A stretch of 64,000 bases of DNA. It comes from Magnaporthiopsis rhizophila. Its lineage: Eukaryota > Ascomycota > Sordariomycetes > Magnaporthales > Magnaporthaceae. How positions within the stretch are numbered: position 1 is the stretch's first letter; each line of letters opens with the position of its first letter. Below, piece after piece: positions 1-11,043 of the stretch. The translations under genes were made by a program, and so were the position numbers. The notes under the pieces were generated by a model. The model had not been told where the DNA came from, did not search any database, and worked only from the letters and a program-made list of their open reading frames with translations. The stretch covers positions 62,001 to 126,000 of the forward strand of contig PYSS01000007.1 in assembly GCA_003049465.1 (NCBI GenBank), written 5' to 3'.

Positions 1-178
1 CTATGAGAAAAGAGCTGCGTCACTACTCGACATGGGAGCCCAGCTGTTCGCTCTGTATTTAGACAACCCACGAGAATATCTCGACGGCGACTGCTCCTTC
101 TGCTCTAAAACACACGGGCATCATAGGACGAGATCATATCCCAGGCAGCACGGCAATTAAAGATAGGAAAAGAAGAAC

Positions 179-212
<34 letters not shown>

Positions 213-246
213 TCTGCTTGCCCCCCGCCGGCCTGAGCTGCCCAGC
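1..246. promoter_or_regulatory. 5' flank of the methyltransferase-like gene
   Basis: Non-coding flank of the first gene. It holds a run of 28 A residues (179-206) that ends 40 bp before the proposed ATG at 247. Such poly(dA:dT) runs are known to disfavour nucleosomes in fungal promoters; a promoter role here is inference. No TATA box is obvious. Confidence 0.5.
179..206. repeat. A28 homopolymer
   Basis: Uninterrupted run of 28 adenines just upstream of the first start codon. It is probably length-variable between strains. Confidence 0.9.
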
Positions 247-1350
247 ATGGCAACAACCGTCCTTGTCCCGCGCAGGCATTTTTTTGAGATAGACGACCAG
301 ACATGGCAAGTCCAACCCCAAAATCCTGAGAGACAGCGAAAAGCGCGCACCGAGCCCCTCGACTAACATGTTCTACCACCACCCAGGTTCCCCGATTTCC
401 TCCGCCAGAGGGTGCAGACGGGGCTCACGCTGGTCTGGAACCTGCGCGTGCCCCTGTTGCAGGCGGCCGCGCCCGCCCAGCTCGTGGCCCGGCTGCTGAC
501 GACGCACCTGGGCCCGGTCGGCGGCTACGCCTTTGTCGACTTTTGCGCCGGCGGCGGCGGTCCTACCCCGGAGATTGAGCGCGCCGTCAACAAGGGCCGC
601 CGCGCCGCCGCCGCTGCGCCCTTTGTGCTGACAGACCTGCATCCGCACGTGTCAGACTGGGCCCGCGCCGCCAGGGCGAGCCCCAACATTAGCTACATCC
701 GCGAGCCCGTCGACGCCACCGCCGCCCCCGCCACCCTGCTCGACCGCCTCCGCGGCCGCACCCTGGGCCCTGGCGGCGCCTCGTACGCTGCCGTGGCCAA
801 CCCGGCCACCGAGACTACGGAGTCCCGCAACGGCGGCGACCCCAAGATGGTGGCGGCCGTGGACGCGGCGGCGGTGACGGCGACCACCAATGGCGTGCCG
901 CCGCACCCACGCAAGATCTTCCGGCTCTTCAACCTGGCCTTCCACCACTTTGACGACCCGCTCGCGCGCGCCATCCTCAAGGACACGGTCGAGACGAGCG
1001 ACGGCTTCGGCATCTTTGAGCTGCAGCACCGCACCATCGACTCCTTCTTCTCGACCATCCTGTTCGGCGTCGGCATCCTCCTCTACACCCCCGTGTACGC
1101 CTTTCTGGAGCACGACCCCGTCGCCCTCCTCTTCACCTACCTCTTGCCCATCATCCCCTTTGTCCTCGTCGTCGACGGCTGGATCTCGGGGCTCAGGACC
1201 CGCACCCCGGACGAGATCGAGGCCCTGCTCCGCTCCTGTGGCGCCGAGGGCGGCACCGACCAGTGGGAGCTGCGGAGCGGCAGCGAGAAGCACATGTGGC
1301 CGTGTGGCCATCTGCACTGGGTCATCTGCCTCAAGAAGAATGCGTCGTGA
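247..1350 (+). CDS. Class I SAM-dependent methyltransferase-like protein
   Basis: Two exons, 247-305 and 387-1350, give 340 aa. Exon 1 encodes a short leader ending in FFEIDDQT; the split Trp (TG|G) joins it to FPDFLRQRVQTGL, so the product starts with the EIDDQ-W-FPxFLR block I associate with a conserved fungal methyltransferase-like family. Motif I is VDFCAGGGGPT (about residues 70-79), followed by an LTDLHPH acidic-loop block (about 102-107) and FRLFNLAFHHF plus IFELQ (about 198-232), all in class I methyltransferase order. Residues about 148-195 form a low-complexity insert. Two hydrophobic segments (about 242-260 and 266-284) suggest membrane association. The ATG at 247 is chosen because the frame continues through the splice. 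The intron has a GC donor (GCAAGT). Substrate unknown; the enzymatic role is inferred from motifs. Confidence 0.8.
306..386 (+). other. GC-AG intron
   Basis: 81-bp intron starting GCAAGT and ending ACCCAG, with a CTAAC branch site about 27 bp before the acceptor. No GT donor restores the frame and the Trp codon, whereas the GC donor gives DDQTWFPDFLR. Confidence 0.75.
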
Positions 1351-1832
1351 TTACCTAGGGATTAAACTTTGGTCTTTATAAAAGACAGGGGGTCAAGCAA
1401 AGCAACATGGCGCAAACAAGCTCGCAGACCTAGTGCCGATAGAATATTATCCTCAATAGAATGCATATATTGCATTGCTCACTTCGACTCGGGCTTTGTG
1501 CTGGATCTAATCGCAAACTTTAACAACAGCTTGTCATTGTCCATCATTTCTAACGATTCTAGAGCTAATTGATCCTGAGCTTGCCACCCATCGTCAAGCG
1601 ACAGCCCGGGGCAGCCATTGTTCCCCCTTGGGCGGGGCAGAGATCCCGCTCATCTTATCAAACACGAGGCTGATTGAGAAAAAAAAAGTCATTAAAAAGA
1701 AAAAAAGAAAAAAAAAGAAAAAAACGAGAAAAATAACAAAGAAGGAACATGTACGCAGGCAGAAGTAAATGTTACATCATAGCCAGGAGCCCTAACAGTA
1801 AACCGGGCCAAAGGAAGAGAGAACCCGGACGC
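1351..1832. other. Convergent intergenic region, A-rich
   Basis: 3' flanks of the methyltransferase-like gene and PEPCK. The stretch at about 1679-1740 is nearly pure A with scattered G. No gene seen. Confidence 0.6.
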
Positions 1833-4800
1833 TCAAACGACCGGGCCGGCCTTGACGACATCCTCAGTAGCCTCCGACTCGTACTTTTTGAAGTTCTCAA
1901 GGAACAGGACGCCGAGCTTGGTGACCTCCTGGGTGAAGCTCTCGGCACCCGCGGTCCAGGCGGCCTTGGGGTTGAGCAGCTCCGAGGGCACGCCGGGGCA
2001 GCTCTTGGGGACGTCGAGGTTGAAGACCTCGTACGTCTCGTACTCCGCCTTTGCGAGCTCGCCCGAGTGGATGGCGTCGAGGATGGCGCGCGTGTACTTG
2101 AGCGGGCAGCGCTTGCCGCCCTGGGCGGCGCCGGCGCCGACCCAGCCCGTGTTGAGCAGCCATGCGTTGGCCTTGTGGTGCTCGATCTTGTCGGCCAGCA
2201 TCTTGGCGTACCTCATCGGGTGCAGGGCCAGGAAGGGCTGGGCAAAGCACGACGAGAAGGTCGCCTGCGGCTCCGTCACGCCGTCCTCGGTGCCCGCCAT
2301 CTTGGACGTGTAGCCCGAGATGAAATGGAACATGGTCTGGGCCCGGTTCAGCTTGGAGATGGGCGGCAGCACACCGCGCGCGTCGCATGTGAGCAGGATG
2401 ATGTTGCTGGGGTGGTTGGGCGACAGGCACGGGATCTTGGCGTTGGAGATGTACTCGATCGGGTAGGCGCAGCGCGTGTTCTCCGTCAGCGTGCAGTCGT
2501 CGTAGTCGACAGTCCTGGTCTCCTGGTCGAAGACGACGTTCTCCAGCACCGAGCCGAACTTGATGGCGCCGAAGATGTCGGGCTCCTTCTCCGCCGAGAG
2601 GCCGATGCACTTGGCGTAGCAGCCGCCCTCAATGTTGAAAACGCCACGTTCGCTCCAGCAGTGCTCGTCGTCGCCAATTAGCGCCCTGTTGGGGTCGGCC
2701 GAAAGCGTGGTCTTGCCGGTGCCCGACAGGCCGAAGAAGAGGGTGACGTCGCCGTTCTTGCCCTCGTTGGCGGACGAGTGGAGGGTCAAGACGTTGTGCT
2801 TGATGGGCATCTCGTAGAAGAGCACAGTGAAGATGCCCTTCTTCATCTCGCCGGCGTACTCGGTGCCGAGGATGACCATCTCCTTCTCGGCGAAGTTGAT
2901 GGCGACCGACGTGCCCGACGTCATGCCCTCGGTGTACCTGTTGGCGGGGAAGGTGCCGGCGTTGTAAATGGTGTAGTCGGGCTGGAAGTGCTCGAGCTCC
3001 TCACGCGGCGGCCTGATGAGCATGTTGCGCATGAAGAGCGCATGGTACGCGCGCGCGCACACAACGCGCACCCGGATCCTGTACCTCTCGTCCCAGCCGG
3101 CGTATCCGTCCACAACGTAGATGCGGCTCCTGGTGTTGAGGTAGTCGATGGCACGTTCACGGTTGATTTTCCAGACCTGCAAGTGGTTTCACGTGTCAGC
3201 ATCGGCCCTTGAGCGATTCATCACGCAGGACACACGTGACTCTGCGGGGGTGGCTTGCAGGATGATGCCCGGGTCCGGGGAAAGGGTGGGGTGCGGGAGA
3301 GGGGATGGCAGGGAACGGGCAGTGGAGCCGGGCCACAGCCGCCAGAAGCCGCCGCATGACGACAGCGACCAGGGTCTGCGCAGGTGGGGCACGCGATCAA
3401 TAGATCAACCCGCCAAGGGGAAACGGCAACGAGGGCGGGGAATTGTGGCCAAAGAAAAGAAGGGAAACGAAAGCAGCGACACATGATTCGCATGGTCTGG
3501 TGTGTTGCTCCGCCAGCCGGCAATGGGTCTCGGTCGACCAATGACGTATTGAAGCGCCATGCAAACGTAAAATGTGACCTTGGAGAGTTTGGTAGATGAG
3601 ACGGTCGACATAATGACGGTCTTGTCCGGGCAGGCGGAAGAGGAGAGGGATGATTTTTGGCAGACACCTCCCGGACAGACGGGCAAACCAAAAGCTGGGC
3701 AAGAAAAACAAAGGGAAAAAAAGCACCAAAAGGTCAGGCAGAGAAAGGGGGAAAAAAAAAAAAGGGGCTTACATCAGGGCTCATGGGCTTGTTGACAGGG
3801 CCCCACCTAAGGAAATTGTCATGAAATATCAGCACGAGTCGCGTAATGACTGCATCCGCGCAGCAACGAGGAGGCAAAATCTCTGTACGTACCAGATGTC
3901 ATTTTCTGATGAGGGCTCCTTGACAATCCTCTTGTCCAGCGGAGAACGGCCAGTCTTGGCGCCCGAGTAGGCAGTCAAGGCGCCCGTCGATGAGATGGCG
4001 GAACCAGGCTCGTAGACCTTTACAAATGGTGAGGGCGCGGGCGGTCAGCATGCGTCTAGCCGCGTGCTGGCAGCCCGCCGTGTGAAGGTGGCGCTCCTAG
4101 GAAAATTCGCGGCGCTCTTACCAGTGCATCCTCGTACAGGGCCGGAACGGACGGGTTAGGGATCTAGGTTGTGCGTGTTAGTCTGGGTCGCTGCGCGATG
4201 ACACGCCAACAGGGTTCCGTGCGTAGGTCGACTTACAATAGCGACCCTGTCGTAATCGATGTGTGCCTTCTCGTGGAGCTCCTCCTCTGTTCCAAATTCC
4301 GAGTCAGTCTTATGTTGCACGGCGAGAGCCGAATCTCCCGAGAGCTTGCGGGCATGCCCTTCTGAAGAGCTCGCAAGGAACAGGTGGACTATACCAAGCT
4401 CAGTGTGCTCGACTCGATGCGCCCTGTGGTTGGTAGCACGGATTCGTTAGTGCCATCCTCACATTATTCCGGCCGCACACCAGACCATAGCAACCTCCGC
4501 GAGGAATTCGGGCCACTACTTACTGAACACCACTGGGGTGAAGTGAGGTCTTATTGACGTTGTTGGGAATCACTGCGATTCAGACACAGGTTAGATGGAA
4601 TTCCTGGCACAGTAGCTGGGTGTTGGGAGGCATCAAGGGCTGGTGGTAAAAAAGAAGCATGGTGCCGAGGGGGTCCCCTCTGGGCAGATGGGGATGGCAT
4701 TGAGGCGGCTGAGGTAGAGAGAGAGAGGGCTAAGAGGGAGGGAGGATGAAGACGTCGGGACGAGGAGCAACAAAGATGACGGGCTCGTCGAGGAGCAGAC

Positions 4801-4943
4801 GTACTGGCTGCGGTGGCAAGGTTGCTCGAAATGCGCTGTGTGTGCGAGGAGGCTTGGGTTCCGGCGGAGAGAATCTGGGCTCGTGGGCCTTTGACTGAAG
4901 GGTCAACGTAGGGAGAAGCGGTTCTCTGGACGGGGTCCTTCAT
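1833..4943 (-). CDS. pck1: Phosphoenolpyruvate carboxykinase (ATP)
   Basis: Converts oxaloacetate plus ATP to PEP, the committed cytosolic step of gluconeogenesis. Eight exons on the minus strand: 4943-4805, 4572-4524, 4423-4395, 4286-4237, 4163-4122, 4017-3893, 3806-3773, 3176-1833. All junctions keep phase and rebuild the family sequence (NVNKTSLHPSGVQ, EHTELEEELHEKAHIDYDR, AYSGAKTGRSP, WWGPVNKPMSP). The nucleotide loop GLSGTGKTTLS and LIGDDEHCW lie at residues about 259-284 of a 557-aa form, close to the size of yeast Pck1. The start is ambiguous. Splicing joins A (4805) to TG (4572), making an ATG exactly where related proteins begin. An ATG at 4943 is in frame and would add 46 aa (603 aa). 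A TATAAA just upstream of 4943 argues for the shorter form. One intron is long (596 bp, 3177-3772). Confidence 0.95.
3177..3772 (-). other. Long PEPCK intron 7
   Basis: 596-bp intron (donor GTAAGC, acceptor CTTGCAG), several times longer than the other introns of this gene (77-232 bp). It includes an A-rich stretch at 3748-3760 near its 5' end. No separate gene is supportable inside it. Confidence 0.8.
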
Positions 4944-4944
4944 G

Positions 4945-4951
4945 TTTATAA
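4945..4951 (-). promoter_or_regulatory. TATA-like element of PEPCK
   Basis: On the minus strand the sequence reads CTTATAAACATG immediately before the in-frame ATG at 4943. If it is the TATA box, transcription would begin inside exon 1, downstream of that ATG. The splice-built ATG would then be the working start. Confidence 0.4.
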
Positions 4952-6515
4952 GCTTTCGTCGCGGGGACAGTGTCGGGAGAAGCTGGTGCAAGGCTTGGCC
5001 TGGCTGCGAGTTGCGGTACGAGGGGCGTGTGGACAGAGTGGAGGAAAACCGGAGTCTTGTGTGCTCTGGGCTGAGTCTTAGGTTCGCTAGTACACAGAAG
5101 ACGTGATGGCTTGTGGCAGGACCAGACCCGAGGATATAAGCTATGGGGTGACGGTCTTGGGCTGGCCAGGGGTGGGGCCCCTGTCGTCATTCGCGCCCCT
5201 CTCACTGGTCAGCCTTTGTCGCTGGTCTTCGACTGGGCTCTGGGGCACGAATTCAAACCGGAGCAGCGAGCAGTCGCACCCCTGCAGCCCTCGGATCTGA
5301 GCCTGGTTCGGGCCTGGCAGGTTAATTGTGCTATCTCTGTATTTGATTGACCACTTACGAACGTGCCGACGCCCTCCATCCCTCTCCGGATCCGTCGACC
5401 TGTCTCCTTCCGGACACGCCCGTACGCGCGTGCGTGTAGGTGGGTGGTTATTGCTATCGGAGCAAGCCGGTTGTGATAACTGCGGTTCACTGGATGATGC
5501 CGTCCCTGGTTGGTGAAGCGAGAGATCGCCACCATCCCCCTCCTCCAGGCCGGCACAGATTGATGCTGCCGGCCCTCAGTCACCACCCGGCTCTGGCCGA
5601 GCCAGGGGCCCGCCCTGGGCTGCCGCCAGGTCAACCGCCACGGCAGCCTCTCCATTTTTTATTTTTATTTTTATTATTATTATTATATCTTTTGAGTGGA
5701 ATCGCTCGCACTCAGGCTCGGGGCACACGGGTTCCAGATATTACCTAAATTGTGCAGAAAGAATAAACACTGTTACGTGCGAAAGCGCAAATCTGACAGC
5801 CGCCAAGTCGACGATGGGAATTGGGGCCATTGAGAAGGCATTTACCACGTAGCAAGGTGCTGTGGGCTGCCGTCCTCTGCTTCGCGGAGGTTGTCACAGC
5901 ATCCCAGCAAGCCTCGTGAAAGTACTGAGAGCACGCGACACAAGGGGTCGGTTATTCACTGAGAGGGGCGTGCGGGAGCGGGAAAGAAGCACCCAACCGG
6001 ATGTCATCAGGCGCTGTGCTAGGCTGACGGAAGTGCTTTCGGAGCGAGGCCACAGACAGCGAAAAAAGGGGTCAGCTGGCCGGCAGGGGTGGGAAAAAAG
6101 GTTGGACGAATGGCAAGTAGTGGCCCAACCGCTGCCAGTCCGTTTTTGTCTGTGCCTGCAGACCGAGAGGCTCTGGGCCGCTGACCCGAGAGAGGACATG
6201 GCAGCCAGGCAGCCAGCCCCATGTCTTCGCTTTCAAATGGCTGTGCCCCACCAGGCTCTGTACCCATTGTGCAAGTCGCGGTCAACCGCGCTCTAGGCAC
6301 ACGGCAAATCGGGGCTCACCGACAAACGCGCGGCAGAGTCGGATGTGCCGGCGATGGCATGATGCCGAAGCTGTTTTCTAGTGATGGAATCTGATATCTG
6401 AAGGATGTTATCCGAAGTCCAAGCCATGCAAAAGCTCGCATCCAGGCTCAGCACCCGGTCCTCTCCGAGCTCGATGGGACTTCCGGGAACCGAGAAAGGG
6501 CTGCATGCGGCAGAA

Positions 6516-6532
6516 TTTTTTTTTTTTTTTTT
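6516..6532. repeat. T17 homopolymer
   Basis: Uninterrupted T run in intergenic DNA. Confidence 0.85.
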
Positions 6533-8113
6533 GGCAGACCGAAACACTGTCCCCGCCCCACCCGACTCCCCCAAGGTCGACCCGGTGGCGTGCAACAGCA
6601 GCCCAGTTAATAACAATTGCTGGGATGAATGCTATAGGAGAATTCCAAAGGAAGTCCAGACCCATCTTTCCCCGCAGTAGCAGCATGCCTGCCTTGAATA
6701 GATGCGATGCCCACCTAGGCTAGACCAACGAGGATGATTTCTTTCCTGTCGTACCGGGGGTTGCCATCGGTAGTAACTTGTTTCATGCCCGGAGATTGGG
6801 CAGGAAACATGCTGGAATAAAAGTACCTATTACCTACAGGAGGATATCCACCATGATGGAACTGGCCTCCCAATATTCCACGTCTATATTTCCAGTCTTT
6901 CCGGTATTTTCCGGCTCACGACGGGAAAAAGTCTCTTCCTGATGCCCCTGGCAGAGGGGCTGAACTTGACAGCCCCCAGGCACCCTTGCGGCGGCATGCG
7001 GCCCTTGTCGGCGATGCCTAGGGTTACGTAAATTTTGTCCCAACGTGATCCCAGCAGACCGTGCAGCGAGAATGGCGTCGCGCATGTGACGTGAAGAAAA
7101 ACACGAAATGGAAGAGAAAAAAGGGGTACCAAGGGCAAGGAACGGACAAAGGAAACAAACGATGAAACGGCACGGATACGAGCGAAATGAGGAACTGGGA
7201 AAACATCATGCATCATCCAAAGCAACACGAACCAGCTGCCCGCTTTCCTTACACCGCACCTAGGTATACCGAAACGGGAAATCAGGTACTAGTAAAATCG
7301 GACAAAACTCACCCCTCATCACGAGACCCTAAGAGGAGACCCTGCCCTCTGGGGTTAGCATCGGGTATGAACAAACGCATGTGACGTGGAATAATTTCCG
7401 CTCTCCCGAAAAACGCAAAAAATGAATGGAAAAGCCGAAATCAAAAATGTTTACATGCCCGCCTGGTTGGGCTTCCACTCCTTCACATTCCGGGATAACA
7501 ACGCCCCCGGCAAATGCCCCGGGGGTTGATTTCGGGGCCCCACACTTCGCCATCGTGGTGGTATATACCGTGGATTCCAAGAAAGAAATATTCGAAACTG
7601 CAACAGATCCACCCACATCCCGTCGGTGACCTCACTTCCATATCATGCCAACGCACTTGTACCCGATACACCGAGCCGAACTCCCTAAACTCCCCGTCTG
7701 TCCGGCTCGCTCCGGCTGTCCTCCACGGAACCAGCGCGGCCACCCCCTCTTTTATTCCTTTATTTTTGATCTCTATTTTATTTCGTATGTTTTCACTTGT
7801 TTTTGGGTTCCGACTTCTACTTTGGCCGCTCCGGCATTCGCCGAACCTTTCGGTCGGTTTTGTGCCGAACGCGGCAGATGCCCAGATCGTCGTCGCTCTC
7901 AATGCTTCCGCCCGCTAGCCTAGAAACCTGTCTTCTTCGAGAAGGCCGCGTCATCGAGGAACGATAGGATCCGAGCTCTCCCAGCGGGGCCGGCTTGACT
8001 CTGTCGACTTCTTTCACCCGGCCTCTCGGCCTCGTCAGACAGCCCAGAAAAAAAAACGATACACCATAAAGTAACCCCGGCCAAGCAAGACTCCTTCGCC
8101 AGGTTAAACATCT

Positions 8114-8114
8114 A

Positions 8115-8146
<32 letters not shown>

Positions 8147-8265
8147 TTAGTGAAGGAAATAGGAAAGAAAAAAAAAAGAAATAGGAAAAGAAATAGAAAT
8201 AGGAAAAAAAGAAAAAGAAATAGGAAAAGAAATAAAAATAGTAAGGGAAATATATATAAAAGAGG
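8114..8265. repeat. A-rich degenerate GAAATAGG repeat
   Basis: An A7-TTT-A23 block is followed by many imperfect copies of GAAATAGG/AAAAGAAATAGG, ending in AATATATATAA. Base composition differs sharply from the GC-rich surroundings. Confidence 0.75.
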
Positions 8266-8686
8266 TTGTTTATTGTTGCCCATGTACCTAATGAGTGGCC
8301 TTTTGTTGTATCGCTTTTTTTTTCTCGTCTGCGTGCTTGCCTAATTCCTTCGCATCATCTCTCACACTCTCTTTCTGGTTCTAATCGGCTTTCCCCAGCG
8401 GGTTCCTCCTTAACCGGCTTTCCCTTCGGAGTTTTAGTTGCGTAATTTTCTTTTATTGTTCTTTTGATGCTGTATGCCAGACCCAACTCTGCCAAAGCAG
8501 ACAGACTACCGTCCTGGTGACTCCCACATGAGACATGCACACCGTGGAATCCCAAGTATCTGACGCTTTTTCTCTTGGACCATGGTAAGCAGGTCGGTAT
8601 CCTACGTCCGCACCCCGCGGCTTCTGTTCCTATTGCTCGTTATCGTCCAGAGGAACCAAGTACCAGGCCTGCTATGATTGTATAAT

Positions 8687-11043
8687 TTAAGCACTCGCGC
8701 CATCTTGGATGAGCTTGGTGATCTTGCCAATCGCGATTGTTTGGCCCTAGTGATACCCCCAGAAGTATCAGCAACATGCACCAATCCGGTCCAGGAATAG
8801 GAGGATACTAGTCCGAGTCTTACCTGATCTCGTAGAGTGAAACGGCCCATCTGGGGGTAATCCTCGAATCTCTCCACACAAACCGCGCCTGACGAGCCAG
8901 TGACCTGCATCCTTGCGATGATGCTGTCTCCCCTCTTCGCGTGCGAGGGCGGGACCTTGCTTTTCCGGTTCGTTCCCTTTTGTAGTTTGTGGAGAAGTGC
9001 CGCGAAGGTCACCTCCTCAATTGCTGCGTGCACATGAAGCACACAGTTGTAGCCCGCCGTCAGGATCGACTTCAGATCCAGGATACGGATCTGCGCCTCG
9101 AACTGCGAAACCGTGTGTACCAGCCTCTTGGGCGAGCAGATGACGAATCCTGGCTGGATGTCTTCCTCCTCGATACCCCGCAGGCGCATGCGCACTTGGT
9201 CGCCGCACTGCGCGATGGAGATCTCGTCCTCCGTCTCGCCATACAGAGCCGAGACATCGACTGACTGCTTGTTCGGCATCATCATGAGAGTCATGCCCTT
9301 CTTGACCACACCCGCCTCGATCTTGCCCTCGATCATGGTACCCATGTCGCGGTACTTGCCCGCGACGGCCATCATGAACGGAGCGTGGAGCTTGCGCTCG
9401 AGCATCTGCATTCCGTCCAGGTACTCCAGCAGCGAAGGACCATCATACCAAGGCGCCAGGTCCTTTGGGACCCTGTCCTTGATGCCCAGCGTCTGCTGCG
9501 CAGCAATGGGCATGAAGAAGACGTCCGTCTTGAGGTTGTAGCCAGTGCCCTTCAAGAACTGTGCCAGCTTTGTGGTGCACTCCTTGTACCGGTCGTGTGA
9601 CCATTCGACCGTGGGGTCGTCCATCTTGTTGATGGCGACCACCAGCTTGTTGACACCCTGCGTCTTGGCCAGCATGGCGTGTTCTCTGGTCTGCCCGCCC
9701 TTCTCGAATCCTGTCTCGTACTCGCCCTTGCGCGCACTGATGACCAGGATCCCGACGTCGGCCTGGGAGGCGCCGCCGATCATGCTTGGAACGTATGTCT
9801 TGTGTCCGGGGGCGTCGAGGATGCTGTACCGTCTCTTCTCCGTCTCGAAGAACCCACGACCGACCTCAACTGTCTTTCCCTTGGAACGCTCCTCGTTGGT
9901 AAGATCCAGAGCCCACGAGAGGTACCACGTCTCTCGGCCGAGCTCCTTGGCCTCCCTCTTGTACTTGTCCATAGTCCTCTGGTCCACCATGCCCGTGACG
10001 TACAGGATCGATCCCCCCAGGGTCGACTTGCCGGCGTCGACGTGGCCAATGAAGATGATGTTCATGTGTTCCTTGCCATAAATCTCCTTGAGAGTCTCGT
10101 CGTCTACGTCGGCCGCTTGTTCCTTCTCGACTGCATTGACATCACGGGCCGCGGCTTTGGGTCCCCCGCGGGTCGGGCTCGAGCGGCCAGAAGACGGGGT
10201 TGGTGAGGTCTTTCCACTCGCGCTGCTGTCGGTCGCCCCAGTCTTCTCGATGGCTTTCGCCGCTGCAGCCTTGTTGCCCGACTCAGCTCCTGCGTCCTTC
10301 TTGGACGCCTCTTTCGGCTCATCCTTCTTCGGCGCCTCCTTTGCGACGGCCGGCGCGCCAATAGATAAGACTTTTGCCTTGGGCTTCGGTGCATCTCCGC
10401 CAATGCTGAGAACCTTGGGGCCACCCTCCTTGGTGGCCACGGGTTTGTTCAAGTCGGCCGCGGGTGCGGAAGCGGCAGCCGCAGGAGTAGCGTCTGTAGG
10501 GCCTTTGGCGATTGCTGGCGTGGGGTTTGTCTGCTGCGTCTGCTGTTGACGCTGCTGGCCTTGCTTGTTCTGGAAGTTACTGTCCTGGTCTGAAGGCCAC
10601 TAAGTTAGCGCTCGAGCGGGCGCGACAGTCTTAACCTGGAGCTGTAACCTACCGTAACCCTGGTTATTGTAGCCACCCTGGCCATAAACGGCGCCGTAAC
10701 CTTGGCCGCCGCCATACTGGCCTTGTGCGTATGCTTGCTGACTGCCATATGGCTGGCTTCCATAGGCTTGGCTGCCATAGTACTGCTGCTGGCCGTACTG
10801 CTGGCCGTATTGCTGACCCCCATAGTATGGTCGCTGTTGGTACCCGGCACCGTAGTTGGCGCCACCGTAGGGCTGGCCTGGCTGGAAGGACTGTGCGCCG
10901 GGGGTGAATGTGGAAGCGCCGGCCCTGAAGCCGCCCTGAGCTGGTTGGCCGCGGCCAAGGTTCATCTGCTGCTGCGTCTGCCGGGCGAGATTCTCATCCT
11001 GCTGCGCAGCGGGGTCATCCTCCCACGAGTTAAGGTCAGACAT
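8687..11043 (-). CDS. SUP35: Eukaryotic release factor 3 (eRF3/Sup35), translation termination GTPase
   Basis: Works with eRF1 at stop codons in the cytosol. Exons 11043-10653, 10589-8824 and 8746-8687 give 738 aa. Residues about 50-150 are a Q/Y/G/N-rich prion-like domain with repeats such as YGQQYGQQQYYGSQ. A charged K/E/A-rich middle region carries KVLSIG twice. The EF-Tu-like GTPase follows: GHVDAGKST at 312-320, DAPGH at 389-393, NKMD at 451-454. The last intron (8747-8823) restores the family C-terminus GQTIAIGKITKLIQ; without splicing the frame runs on about 50 aa with no similarity. The first intron (10590-10652) joins the prion-like domain to a further Gln-rich stretch. The ATG at 11043 begins MSDLNSWEDD. 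Upstream lies a divergent gene. Confidence 0.96.

Larger units (their letters stand above)
4952..8686. other. Intergenic region between PEPCK and SUP35
   Basis: 3.7 kb with no supportable gene; open frames here are short, mutually overlapping and lack family motifs. It holds the PEPCK promoter, a TTA/T-rich microsatellite (5655-5690), a T17 run (6516-6532), the SUP35 3' flank and an A-rich tract (8114-8265). One CCG-N7-CCG occurs at 5410-5422. Confidence 0.6.

Noticed and set aside
312..330. CTGAGA in the first gene's intron as a hint of a fungal TPP riboswitch
   Set aside because: The second conserved half of the aptamer is missing and the gene has no link to thiamine.
652..1317. 221-aa minus-strand frame within the first gene
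   Set aside because: Antisense shadow; the plus-strand product has methyltransferase motifs in order.
1749..2681. 310-aa open frame on the plus strand antisense to PEPCK
   Set aside because: Shadow of the PEPCK third-position GC bias; no protein motif and it lies entirely opposite conserved PEPCK codons.
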